Of a stretch of DNA of 64,000 nucleotides, positions 42,008 through 50,184 are shown in pieces (the stretch's first letter is position 1; each line of letters starts with the position of its first letter). Made by a program: the position numbers and the translations under genes. The stretch is from Paenibacillus timonensis (GTDB lineage: Bacteria > Bacillota > Bacilli > Paenibacillales > Paenibacillaceae), in NCBI RefSeq assembly GCF_009725205.1, contig NZ_WNZY01000002.1, forward strand, positions 1-64,000, read 5' to 3'. The notes below the pieces were generated by a model that saw nothing but the letters and a program-made list of their open reading frames with translations, searched no databases and had not been told where the DNA came from.

Positions 42008-43434
42008 ATGCATCAAACGGTCGAGTTCTTCGAAACGTTGCAGAAAAACCTGGAAGGACTTCGTGAACTTCTTGGTAACAGTTCGGATGTTGTGTTTCGC
42101 CAGCTTTTGCCATCCGGGCATACGCAAGTCGCTATAGTTTATATCGAAGGATTAATCGACAGTCAACGCTTGCAACAGGATGTGATACGTCCAATTCTGG
42201 AAGCCTCTTCCGACGAGAAGGCGACGCCATCACGGCTCAAGGATACGGTCTTAAACGTAGGTAGCCTTAGCTCAGTGACCACTTATGAGGATACGTGTGA
42301 CGGATTGTTATCTGGCCAAGCATTGATCCTCATCGATGGGTATGCCGAAGGCGTGCTAGTTTCGGTTCCCGGGTTAGAGGAACGTGCGATTGCCGAATCG
42401 AAGGCGCATCCGATTATCCGAGGGCCTCAGGACTCATTTACGGAGGCGATACGCACGAATACCTCCTTGGTACGTCACAGGGTGAAGGATGCAAGGGTTC
42501 GCGTACATTCGATTCAGGCAGGCGGTAAAACCAAAACGGATTTAGCTCTTATGTACATGCACGGATTAGCGGATCAACAGCTCGTGAGTGAACTTATTGA
42601 TAGACTGAGCAACCTCCGGGTTGATCGTGTTCTGGAGGGCGAGTACATCGAGGAAACGCTGAACAAGGACAATAAGCTTACGATTTTCCTTATGATGTAC
42701 AACACGGATCGTCCTGATACGATCGCGGCGGGTGTATTGGAAGGCCGAATTGCCCTCTTTATTGACGGAACCCCATTCGTTCTCCTAGCACCAACCTTGT
42801 TCGTCGATTTTCTTCAATCCGCCGAGGATAATTATCAATCGTATCTATACGGAAGCGTTACCCGGTTACTGCGCTATTTATGCCTGTTGATTTGCTTATT
42901 AGCTCCTGCCCTGTATATCGCGTTGACTACCTATCATCAGGATTTAATCCTACGGTATTGTTATTGAATTTGATGGCACAACGTGAAGGGGTCCCGTTTC
43001 CGGCCTTCCTCGAAGCGCTGATCATGGAAGTGGTGTTTGAAATCTTGCGGGAAGCCGGGCTACGGATGCCGAGAACGATTGGACAAGCCGTGTCCATCGT
43101 CGGTTCGATCGTGATTGGACAAGCCGCAGTCGAAGCGGGCATCGTTTCTACCGTCATGGTTGTTGTGGTTGCAATAACTGCGATTTCCAGTTTCGCCATT
43201 CCGTCGTATTCCATGTCGATCCCGATCCGGATGCTGCGTTTCGGGTTTATGGCGATCGCATCAACTCTTGGAATTTATGGGTTGACTGTCGCTTTTATCA
43301 TGCTTGTCGTGCATTTAAGCGGGCTCCACTCCTTTGGCATTCCTTATTTATCGCCCTTCGCCCCCTTCAAGGCGCGAAAGCAAGCGGATGCCATCCTCCG
43401 TTTTCCCTATCATTCTGGAGCCAAAGGACCGTAG
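42008..43434 (+). pseudogene. GerA-family germinant receptor A subunit, frameshifted
   Basis: Frame 1 (42008-42967) encodes the N-terminal soluble domain of a GerA/GerKA subunit and the first membrane segment, ending at SVTRLLRYLCLLICLLAPALYIALTTYHQDLI and then out-of-frame residues. The expected continuation PTVLLLNLMAQREGVPFPAFLEALIMEV is in another frame from about 42949. One missing C in the CC at 42949-42950 explains the shift. The C-terminus also seems damaged: after DAILRFPYH the frame stops at 43434, while a family-like tail (LEPKDRRNQGDDP) is in a different frame. A sequencing error could explain the first lesion, not both plus the gerB damage. Confidence 0.8.
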
Positions 43435-43454
43435 AAACCAAGGAGATGATCCCC

Positions 43455-44672
43455 GTGTGTCGTCAGGGAAAGCGTTGTGCTCTTGTCCCCATATCCCTCG
43501 CGTTGATCGTGCTGCTCTCAGGTTGTTGGAACCACAATGAATTAAATGAACTCTCTATCGTGTTGGCCATCGGGATCGATAAAATGGATGACCACCATTA
43601 TGAGGTCAGCTTCCAGGTCGTTGATCCCAATCAGATGTCACGGACCCGATCGTCCGATCGTACGCCTACGTCCGTACTTTCGGTACGTGCGGAATCCATC
43701 AGTGAGGCCTTGCGAAAAACGGCGGGCATGTCATCACGGAAATTATATATCTCCCATCTGCAAATTTTGTTCTTGGATGAGGCCACGGCCAAGCAAGGAA
43801 TTAATGAGCCAATGGATTGGCTGCTGCGTGACTATGAAATTCGGCCTGTCTTTGACCTGGTAATTGTCAGGGACCATACGGCAAAAGACGCGTTATCCTT
43901 CGTAACCTCCACGGAACTTCTTCCTGCCATGGATATGCATAAGGCATTAAAGCTGTCCTACAAAAGCTGGGCTCCGACAGTATACAGCCGGGCAAAGGAT
44001 TTCCTGGAGAGTTTAAGCAAGGACGGGATTGAACCTGTTATCACCGGATTACAACTGGGCAGTCAGATCGATAAAGCGCAAACGATGGATAATGTAAAGA
44101 AATCCACGCAGCATGCGAACTATTATTATAGCGGCATAGGTGTTTTTCAGGAGGATCACCTGGTTGGGTGGATGAATGAATCGGAAGGTCGTGCTTATAA
44201 CTATTTGACGAACCATGTGGTCACCAGTGTTAATAAAATCGATTGTCCGGATTCGAACTTCCAATATACGCTGGAAATTATTGATGCGAACGCGAATTTT
44301 CAACCAAGAGTCGTCAACGACAAGCCGGTCCTTGAGGCTACGATCAAAATCGTCAGCAATATTCAGGAGATGGGCTGCAACAACATCGATCTCAAGAAAG
44401 AAGATGACCTGTTGAAGCTACAGAAACTTGCAGCAGACCAGTACGTGGAGACATTAAATCATGGAATACAGAAAGCGCAATCGCTGGGCGCGGACATTTT
44501 TGGGTTCGGCGAAGCTTTTCATCGGGCTTATCCGGCAAAGTGGCACGAATGGAAAGGCGATTGGGACAGGCGGTTTCAAGAAATGGATGTTACCGTGAGC
44601 GTGAATTTGGAAATACAGCGAAACGGGAAAATCATCAGCTCCTTCGGGATGAAGCAGAATAAACAGGAGTGA
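43455..44672 (+). CDS. GerA-family germinant receptor C subunit (lipoprotein)
   Basis: 405 residues, apparently intact. Signal peptide with lipobox LLSGC (lipidated Cys24), followed by WNHNELNELSIVLAIGID, the GerC hallmark. The C-terminal domain contains IQKAQSLGADIFGFGEAFHRAYPAKW, also characteristic. It anchors on the outer face of the spore inner membrane in the germinant receptor. The start is GTG 43455, 9 bp after AAGGAG; ATG 43446 directly abuts that site. Its A and B partners are broken, so it may be a relic in an otherwise dead operon, or serve another receptor. Confidence 0.87.
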   Translation: MCRQGKRCALVPISLALIVLLSGCWNHNELNELSIVLAIGIDKMDDHHYEVSFQVVDPNQMSRTRSSDRTPTSVLSVRAESISEALRKTAGMSSRKLYISHLQILFLDEATAKQGINEPMDWLLRDYEIRPVFDLVIVRDHTAKDALSFVTSTELLPAMDMHKALKLSYKSWAPTVYSRAKDFLESLSKDGIEPVITGLQLGSQIDKAQTMDNVKKSTQHANYYYSGIGVFQEDHLVGWMNESEGRAYNYLTNHVVTSVNKIDCPDSNFQYTLEIIDANANFQPRVVNDKPVLEATIKIVSNIQEMGCNNIDLKKEDDLLKLQKLAADQYVETLNHGIQKAQSLGADIFGFGEAFHRAYPAKWHEWKGDWDRRFQEMDVTVSVNLEIQRNGKIISSFGMKQNKQE

Positions 44673-44680
44673 GGAAAAAC

Positions 44681-44908
44681 ATGCTGTACGCCATTTTATT
44701 CGCGTCTGTGGCTATATCGATCTGGGAATACCGTAGGATGTACCGTAAAAAATATTTCAAGGACATCGTGGTGCATGCGGCATTCCTGTGCGTAGGCATC
44801 GTCCTCCTGGTTCTTCAGTTGCTTAACATTCAAGTTCCTTCACCAACGCTGGCGATTCAAGCCTTATTCGGACCGGCAGGCAAGTTGCTCGCCAATTTAT
44901 TATCTTGA
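44681..44908 (+). CDS. Small membrane protein within the ger operon
   Basis: 75 residues with an N-terminal hydrophobic helix (MLYAILFASVAISIWEYRR), a basic loop (RRMYRKKYFKD) and a second long helix (VVHAAFLCVGIVLLVLQLLNI), ending with a short amphipathic segment. Small two-helix proteins (GerD/GerX-like 'D subunits') are known in some germinant receptor operons; this could be one. The start is ATG 44681 with AGGAGTGAGG upstream, 8 bp after the GerC stop. It appears intact. Confidence 0.72.
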   Translation: MLYAILFASVAISIWEYRRMYRKKYFKDIVVHAAFLCVGIVLLVLQLLNIQVPSPTLAIQALFGPAGKLLANLLS

Positions 44909-44919
44909 GGGGTATCGGA

Positions 44920-45389
44920 ATGAACAACCGTGGTTTAACCGTACGGCAATTTGCATTGTGGATGGCGATGTATCAAATCGGCAGCGCTTATCTTCTCATT
45001 CCATCGGGTCTTGCCACAGTTGCGGGACACGATGCATGGCTCTGCGTCGTGGTGCCAGTTATTTCGTGGTACGAACGATCGAGATCGGCGATTTTTTTCA
45101 ACGATTCGAGATTGTAATTACGATTTTCTGATACACGTCGATCTTCTTCCGCCTGGTTTTTTTGTTGCAGGTATCCATTCAAGGACTGTCCGAAGCCTTC
45201 GCTTTGAGGAGCAAGGATACGTTGATTATTCCGCTGGTACTGATCGCCATCGTTTTCTCTGGCATGATCTGGCCCAATATGGCCTTTCTGATCGAGTTTA
45301 TGCAGGTTTGGCCGATGTACGCCATGATCTTCGGAATGGCACTTCCGATTCTATTTTGGATCATAGGGAAAGTGAAGCTAAAGTCATGA
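44920..45389 (+). pseudogene. GerA-family germinant receptor B subunit, internally deleted
   Basis: The N-terminal 45 residues of a GerB-type permease remain (MNNRGLTVRQFALWMAMYQI, IPSGLATVAGHDAW). The frame then shifts near 45060 into the C-terminal part (RTIEIGDFFQRFEIVITIF, stop, YTSIFFRLVFLL...QGLSEAFALRSKDTLIIPLVLI...). That part carries an in-frame TGA at 45129-45131 where family members have Trp. About 200 residues, roughly five membrane segments of the ~365-residue family, are missing. It cannot make a working permease. Confidence 0.85.
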
Positions 45390-45470
45390 AGGGAATGTGC
45401 CGGCGGAACGATCAGGGGGAGTGGATGGAGCAACTTACGTCAATAACAACGTATGGGATTCCCTTCTTCG

Positions 45471-45607
45471 TAAAATAAAAATATACCTCCGTCTCTGTTA
45501 AAGAGACGAAGGCTTGTGCGCAAGAGGTACGACTCTTGTTGTCGAACGGCATGATTAGCTACTCTGGAGTACAGCCACTCCCCTAAACGTCGAATTTGGA
45601 ATTTGGG
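45471..45607 (-). promoter_or_regulatory. T-box leader remnant acting as terminator of the MFS gene
   Basis: On the minus strand the segment starts CCAAATTCGACGTTTAGGGGAGTGGCTGT, as in the copy at 41641-41880. It lacks the stem I body and resumes at GAGTAGC...AACAACAAGAGTCGTACCTC (T-box at 45524-45536, with the tRNA-pairing TGGT changed to TCGT). It ends with a strong terminator: CCTTCGTCTCT / AGAGACGGAGG and a T-rich tail (45471-45513). The MFS stop at 45608 is immediately upstream, so this stem should now terminate that gene. Confidence 0.78.
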
Positions 45608-46852
45608 TCATTCTTGCGGCCTTCTTTCCGTGGAGCGAGGAGCGGAGCCCACCTTGAGGCTGGCTCTACTCTCGGTAAAAAAGTAAACCAGAGCCAGCAG
45701 TGGTACGATAACGCCGATCAGGGAGGTGAAACTCCAGCCGCCACGGGCATAAGACCAGCCGCCAACGGACGACCCAACAGCTCCTCCAATGAAAAAGATA
45801 GCCATAAATAATCCGTTGAGACGTCCCTTGGCTTCATTGCCAAGGGAATATACTGCCCGCTGTCCAAGGACTAAATTTCCCGAAACGGCCATGTCCAGCA
45901 GAATCGCAGCAACAACGAGCAGGGCGAGGGAGGTCATCGAATGACCGGGAACAAGATGTGTCATAACAAAAGCGAAGGCGGCAACGGTCATGGCCAATCC
46001 CGTCAAGAACTTGGTCCAGCCTTTATCTGCGAGTCTGCCCGCAATCGGTGCGGCAATTGCACCTCCTACGCCGGCCAACGCGAACCAGGCGATCCCTTGC
46101 TGCGTCATGCCGAATTCGTCCGCCAAATAGAGTGGAACCACGGTCCAAAAGAGACTGAAAACGCCAAACAGACAAGCTTGATAAGCGACCCGGCGACGGA
46201 GGATTGGCGTTTGTTTCAATAGAGTTCCCAAAGAAATGATCAACTTACCGTAACTTAAGACGGGCTCCGGCTTGCGTTCGGGAAGTACCCGGTGCAATAC
46301 AATCGTTAAAAGTGCGATAGCTGCGGCAGACAAGGCGAATACCGCCTGCCACTTCCAAAGGCCGGCAATGAAGCTGGCCACAGGGCGGGCGAACATGATT
46401 CCCAGCAAGAGTCCGCTCATGACATTACCCACCACCCGGCCCTGATTGGGTCCAGATGCCAAATAAGTCGCATAGGGGACAAGGATTTGGGCAACCACGG
46501 ATCCCAGACCGATAAACAAGGAAGCAGCGAGGAACAGGGGAGCACTCACGGCAAAGGATGCCGTCAACAAGGCGCAGAACGCTACGATCAGGAATAGGGT
46601 CACAAGACGACGGTTTTCTACGATGTCGCTGAGCGGAACGATAAACAACAGACCTAACACATACCCAATTTGCGTTAAAGTGACAATGAATCCGGATGCC
46701 CCAGATGTTAACCCCGTGGCGGCACTGATCGGTCCGATCAAAGTTTGAGAATAATATAGATTGGCAACGATAAGTCCGCAAGCGGCGGCTAACAAGAATA
46801 ATATCCAGCTTGAAATCGGCTTTCTTTCAGGGGTTTGGTGCGCCATGATCAT
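45608..46852 (-). CDS. MFS transporter, probable drug/metabolite exporter
   Basis: 414 residues, 12 membrane segments. The MFS motif between segments 2 and 3 is VPLSDIVENRRLV, a variant of GxLaDrxGrrr; the second half has IAGRLADKGWTKFL. It resembles AraJ/YgaY-like efflux proteins; the substrate is unknown. GGAGGAG is 6 bp before the ATG at 46852. Its promoter (TTTACA, 17 bp, TATTAT on the minus strand) carries a TetR-type operator in the spacer, and the tetR gene is divergent, the usual layout of an inducible efflux pump. Confidence 0.9.
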   Translation of the reverse strand: MIMAHQTPERKPISSWILFLLAAACGLIVANLYYSQTLIGPISAATGLTSGASGFIVTLTQIGYVLGLLFIVPLSDIVENRRLVTLFLIVAFCALLTASFAVSAPLFLAASLFIGLGSVVAQILVPYATYLASGPNQGRVVGNVMSGLLLGIMFARPVASFIAGLWKWQAVFALSAAAIALLTIVLHRVLPERKPEPVLSYGKLIISLGTLLKQTPILRRRVAYQACLFGVFSLFWTVVPLYLADEFGMTQQGIAWFALAGVGGAIAAPIAGRLADKGWTKFLTGLAMTVAAFAFVMTHLVPGHSMTSLALLVVAAILLDMAVSGNLVLGQRAVYSLGNEAKGRLNGLFMAIFFIGGAVGSSVGGWSYARGGWSFTSLIGVIVPLLALVYFFTESRASLKVGSAPRSTERRPQE

Positions 46853-46866
46853 AAAAACTCCTCCTT

Positions 46867-46990
46867 AAATAATAAACTGAACGTATCGTTCACTAATTAT
46901 TGATAAACAAATAATAAACTGAACGTATCGTTTTGTAAATAAAAATATTTTCGATCTAGGATGAATATTTAGTATAATGAACGTATAGTT
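46867..46990. promoter_or_regulatory. Divergent MFS/tetR promoter region with three operator copies
   Basis: A 24-bp element AAATAATAAACTGAACGTATCGTT occurs at 46867-46890 and 46909-46932. Its GAACGTATCGTT core recurs as GAACGTATAGTT at 46979-46990. The MFS promoter on the minus strand is TTTACA (complement of 46934-46939), 17-bp spacer, TATTAT (complement of 46911-46916); the second element fills that spacer. The tetR -10 TATAAT is at 46973-46978, abutting the third core. Confidence 0.78.
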
Positions 46991-47016
46991 TTTTTGCGGT
47001 AAAGGAGTAGGTTCAA

Positions 47017-47595
47017 GTGAACACCAAAAGAGGACGTCCGCGCAATCTGGAAACGCAAAACGCCATTCTTGCGGCTTCCTATGATTTGTTGCTGGAACAA
47101 GGCTTTGGATCGGTCACGGTGGAGAAAATTGCGGAGCGGGCCGGAGTCAGCAAAGCCACGATCTATAAGTGGTGGCCCAACAAAGCTGCAGTAGTCATGG
47201 ATGGGTTCCTATCGGCATCTACGGCTAAAATTCCGGTACCAGATACGGGTTCGGTATCCCAGGACCTGATCATCCATGTCACGAGATTGGTTCAGTTTAT
47301 GACCAGCCGGGAAGGAAGTGTGATTAAGGAACTGGTTGGGGAGGGACAGGTTAATGTCGGATTGGCTGAGACTTATCGCTCTAGGTACTTTCAGCCCCGG
47401 CGGATTGAGGCAAGCCAGATTATTGAACGGGGAATCCGACGCGGAGAATTGAAGGACCAACTCGATCTTGAGTTATGCCTGGATCAAATCTATGGACCGA
47501 TCTTTTATAGACTCTTGATCCTCAGCGATGGGTTGGATGAAAGCTACGTTGAAAATTTGGTGAAGTTATGTTTGGAGGGACTTACCGCGAGATAA
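47017..47595 (+). CDS. TetR/AcrR family regulator of the MFS exporter
   Basis: 192 residues. TetR HTH at about 12-58 (ILAASYDLLLEQGFGSVTVEKIAERAGVSKATIYKWWPNKAAVV), then a TetR_C_11-like helical domain. The start is GTG 47017 with AAAGGAG 8 bp upstream. It is divergent from the MFS gene, and three copies of GAACGTAT(C/A)GTT in the shared region are its probable binding sites, covering both promoters. Inference: represses itself and the exporter; inducer unknown. Confidence 0.9.
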   Translation: MNTKRGRPRNLETQNAILAASYDLLLEQGFGSVTVEKIAERAGVSKATIYKWWPNKAAVVMDGFLSASTAKIPVPDTGSVSQDLIIHVTRLVQFMTSREGSVIKELVGEGQVNVGLAETYRSRYFQPRRIEASQIIERGIRRGELKDQLDLELCLDQIYGPIFYRLLILSDGLDESYVENLVKLCLEGLTAR

Positions 47596-47677
47596 AATCG
47601 GGAAACGTCCTGCTTGAAGACTTCCCTTCCTTATGATACATTATTTTCCATAGTGGATGTTTTGGTATGAAGCACAT

Positions 47678-47731
47678 ACCGCTTAGATCAGACTTGCTCT
47701 TGGAGCAAGGGGGGATCTAGGCGGTTTTTTT
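47678..47731 (+). terminator. Terminator between tetR and the next gene
   Basis: ACCGC-tt-AGATC / GATCTA-G-GCGGT outer stem and CTTGCTC / GAGCAAG inner stem, followed by T7. Confidence 0.78.
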
Positions 47732-47757
47732 ATTGATTCAGAAAGGGAGTGTGAATG

Positions 47758-48414
47758 ATGAGTGAGTTCGATGATGTTTATTTGGAGTGGTTGGAACGAC
47801 AGATCGATGAGGAAACCAATCCGAGAAGGAGGGAGTTTCTGCAAAAGGGATTGAGCCGGGGGACCACGGATTTTCTGCGATTCATTTGGTATCCCGCCAT
47901 CGGAAATTTCAACGATCTCTATCCTGAGTATGAGGTTCGCGATTTTAATAATGGCTTCCGCTACCTCGATTTGGCCTATAGGCCGGGCAACGCCAAAGGC
48001 TGTATCGAGATTCAGGATTATCGAAGCCATGCTCGGGATATCGAAGCCGGTCGGTTTAAGGATTTGTGTATGAAGCAAGCTCTGCTGGCGCTAGACGATT
48101 GGTTGTTCCTTCCGATTGCCTATCTATCCATTCGGGAAGACCCGGGAGTCTGCAAGCAGCTGGTCCTATCCTTCGTCGGCAAGTTTCTGTCCAATGCCAT
48201 ATCCTCTTCCGACCTTCATTGGGCAGAAGCTGAAACCTTGAGGTTTGCCAGACGACTGTTGCGTCCCTTTACTCCGGCAGAGCTTGCGGATCATCTCGTT
48301 CTATCCAAGCAACATACACGAGCCATTCTACATGCTATGTATGACCGAAAGATGCTGGAAGTCGTGGACGGTAGACAACGGTATCGTACGTTCCGGCTTC
48401 CGAATGCCCGTTAG
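47758..48414 (+). CDS. PD-(D/E)XK-like domain protein with C-terminal winged helix
   Basis: 218 residues, no signal or membrane segment. Residues about 68-125 resemble DUF559/Vsr-type nuclease folds: RYLDLAYRP (Asp71), then GCIEIQDYRSHARDIEAGRF (Glu84-x-Gln86, His91, Asp94) and KDLCMKQALLALDDW. Residues about 160-215 look like a winged helix (FTPAELADHLVLSKQHTRAILHAMYDRKMLEVVDGRQRYRTFRL). The D-x12-E-x-Q arrangement matches the PD-(D/E)XK catalytic pattern. Related Paenibacillus proteins are often labelled only as regulators. The start ATG 47758 is 8 bp from AGGGAG. Function not established. Confidence 0.6.
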   Translation: MSEFDDVYLEWLERQIDEETNPRRREFLQKGLSRGTTDFLRFIWYPAIGNFNDLYPEYEVRDFNNGFRYLDLAYRPGNAKGCIEIQDYRSHARDIEAGRFKDLCMKQALLALDDWLFLPIAYLSIREDPGVCKQLVLSFVGKFLSNAISSSDLHWAEAETLRFARRLLRPFTPAELADHLVLSKQHTRAILHAMYDRKMLEVVDGRQRYRTFRLPNAR

Positions 48415-48506
48415 GGGCAAGGAGTACGGATGGCAGGAGAGATCTTAGGCTAAGGCTAGCTCTAACTCAACTTCCGGTGCTAAAGCTAATGCTAACTCTA
48501 ATTTTA

Positions 48507-48672
48507 ATGCAGGTGTTACTCTAATGGTGATGTTACTCTAATGGTGATGTTACTCTAATGGTGATGTTACTCTAATGGTGATGTTACTCTAATGGTGATG
48601 TTACTCTAATGGTGATGCTACTCTACGCTGATGCTACTCTAATGCTGATGCTACTCTACGCTGATGCGAGCT
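48507..48672. repeat. 17-bp tandem repeat array
   Basis: Unit ATGGTGATGTTACTCTA. Starts at 48507, 48524, 48541, 48558, 48575, 48592 and 48609 follow at exact 17-bp steps; further degenerate units (ACGCTGATGCTACTCTA type) run to about 48672. The first unit is also diverged. The period is not a multiple of three, so the array is not coding. Confidence 0.88.
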
Positions 48673-48972
48673 GCCCCCCTCTTGCTAACTCTAACGCTTG
48701 TGAGCCACGTTATCTCGGCAAATTTGGTCTCGGAAGAATTCTAGCGACGATGAGACACTCTATTAACGCGAAAATCGAGAAAAATGGGAGTGAAATAGGG
48801 GAATAGGCTCTGTAGTAAGCGTTAGAATTGTAAAGAGCCATTTTTGGAGCAAATAAGATCAGTGGCAAGCGTTAGCGGATTGTAGAATGGGCTAGATGGA
48901 TGAGCTAGATGCATATGAACTAGATGGATGGGCTTAATAGTTGGCATCCGCAGACACCCGGGGGTAAAAGGA

Positions 48973-49046
48973 GGCCAACGTAAGCAATCGTAAGCAATCG
49001 TAAGCAATCGTAAGATAACGTAGGCATACGTAAGCAAACGTTGGCC
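48973..49046. repeat. Six 10-bp tandem repeats bounded by inverted ends
   Basis: Units TAAGCAATCG x3 (48981-49010), then TAAGATAACG, TAGGCATACG, TAAGCAAACG (49011-49040). The array is bounded by GGCCAACG (48973-48980) and its near-complement ACGTTGGCC (49038-49046). The 10-bp period is close to one DNA turn. Confidence 0.82.
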
Positions 49047-49136
49047 CCCCAGGCCCCCCTAACACCCATAGGCCAAGGAGAATAAACTGTGCTAGAATGA
49101 AGAAGAATAACCTTATTCATGCAAAGGAGGAAAAAG

Positions 49137-50045
49137 ATGAGTTCATCCATCACCTTGCATCTATGGTTCGACAAAGAGGCGAAAGAAGCGGCGGAGTTCT
49201 ATTGCTCTGTATTTCCGGATTCCCGAATCACAGGTGCTACGACGATATACGATACCCCTTCGGGTGATTCGGAGTTGGTTTCGTTCACGGTTTGGGGGTT
49301 TCCATTTATGGCGATCTCAGCAGGCCCGTTCTTCCAACCGAATCCTTCTATTTCGTGCATCGTCAATTTCGACCCCTCCAGAGACCCTAACGCCAGAGAG
49401 ATGCTTGATGAGGTGTGGAACAAGCTGTCTGACGGCGGGACTGCGCTTATGCCGTTGGATCGATACCCTTTCAGCGAGTGGTATGGCTGGATTCAGGACA
49501 AGTATGGGTTCACATGGCAGTTGATGTTAACAAATCCGGAGGGGGAGCCGCGTCCAGCGATTGTTCCGTCCATGATGTTCATAGGGGATAACTGTGGCAA
49601 GGCGGAAGAAGCACGTGAATTGTATCTTTCCGTATTCCGGAATGCGAAACCGGGCACGATCGTCAAGTATGGCCCCGGCCAAGAACCGGACCAAGAGGGG
49701 GCGGTGATGTTCTCTGATTTTAGGTTGGAGAACGCCTGGTTCGCAGCGATGGACAGCGCGTATGACCATGGGTTCAGCTTTAACGAAGCGATTTCTCTCT
49801 TGGTAAACTGCGAAACGCAGGAGGAAATCGATCATTATTGGGAAAGTCTTTCTGCCGTTCCCGAGGCTGAACAATGCGGTTGGCTCAAGGATCGGTTCGG
49901 CGTCTCGTGGCAAATCTCTTCTTCCGACTTGGACGAGATGATGAACCAGGGAACATTGGAGCAACGCAATCGCGTGACGCAGGCCTTTTTGAAAATGAAG
50001 AAGTTTGACCTTGCGGAGTTGCAACGGGCTTTTGAGGGAAAGTAA
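49137..50045 (+). CDS. VOC family protein with two PhnB-like domains
   Basis: 302 residues: two consecutive PhnB/3-demethylubiquinone methyltransferase-like glyoxalase-fold domains (about 3-130 and 138-280). Each contains the sequence type LWFDKEAKEAAEFYCSVFP / MFIGDNCGKAEEARELYLSVF at its start and YGWIQDKYGFTWQLM / CGWLKDRFGVSWQIS at its end. Such proteins lack metal in some cases and their substrates are unknown. The start ATG 49137 has AAAGGAGG 8 bp upstream, and the next upstream ATG is weaker. Single gene with a terminator shared with the convergent DoxX operon. Confidence 0.87.
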   Translation: MSSSITLHLWFDKEAKEAAEFYCSVFPDSRITGATTIYDTPSGDSELVSFTVWGFPFMAISAGPFFQPNPSISCIVNFDPSRDPNAREMLDEVWNKLSDGGTALMPLDRYPFSEWYGWIQDKYGFTWQLMLTNPEGEPRPAIVPSMMFIGDNCGKAEEARELYLSVFRNAKPGTIVKYGPGQEPDQEGAVMFSDFRLENAWFAAMDSAYDHGFSFNEAISLLVNCETQEEIDHYWESLSAVPEAEQCGWLKDRFGVSWQISSSDLDEMMNQGTLEQRNRVTQAFLKMKKFDLAELQRAFEGK

Positions 50046-50121
50046 ACGCTATGGTAAAGGCGCGGTAATTACTATGAGCTTTAAGCCTTGAGCAGCAGCT
50101 TGCGAACCCACAGTACATCTC

Positions 50122-50160
50122 AAGAAAGAGGCTGATCCCTACGGATCAACCTCTTTCTTC
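50122..50160. terminator. Bidirectional terminator between VOC and DoxX genes
   Basis: AAGAAAGAGG-c-TGATCC / GGATCA-a-CCTCTTTCTT hairpin between convergent genes. Confidence 0.88.
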
Positions 50161-50184
50161 CTAACGGAGCCATTCCCCGTCTCA

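Larger units (their letters stand above)
48415..49136. other. Gene-free 720-bp stretch dominated by short tandem repeats
   Basis: No convincing gene. The segment holds CTAACTC-rich sequence (48455-48505), the 17-bp array, a spacer with AAGCGTTAG motifs, and the 10-bp array with inverted ends. The last 90 bp include the promoter region and AAAGGAGG site of the next gene. Confidence 0.7.

Noticed and set aside
48609-48806. 65-residue ORF starting in the 17-bp array
   Set aside because: It arises from repeat DNA with a period not divisible by three and has no ribosome binding site.
48507-49046. Tandem arrays considered as CRISPR
   Set aside because: Units are contiguous with no spacers and no cas genes are nearby.
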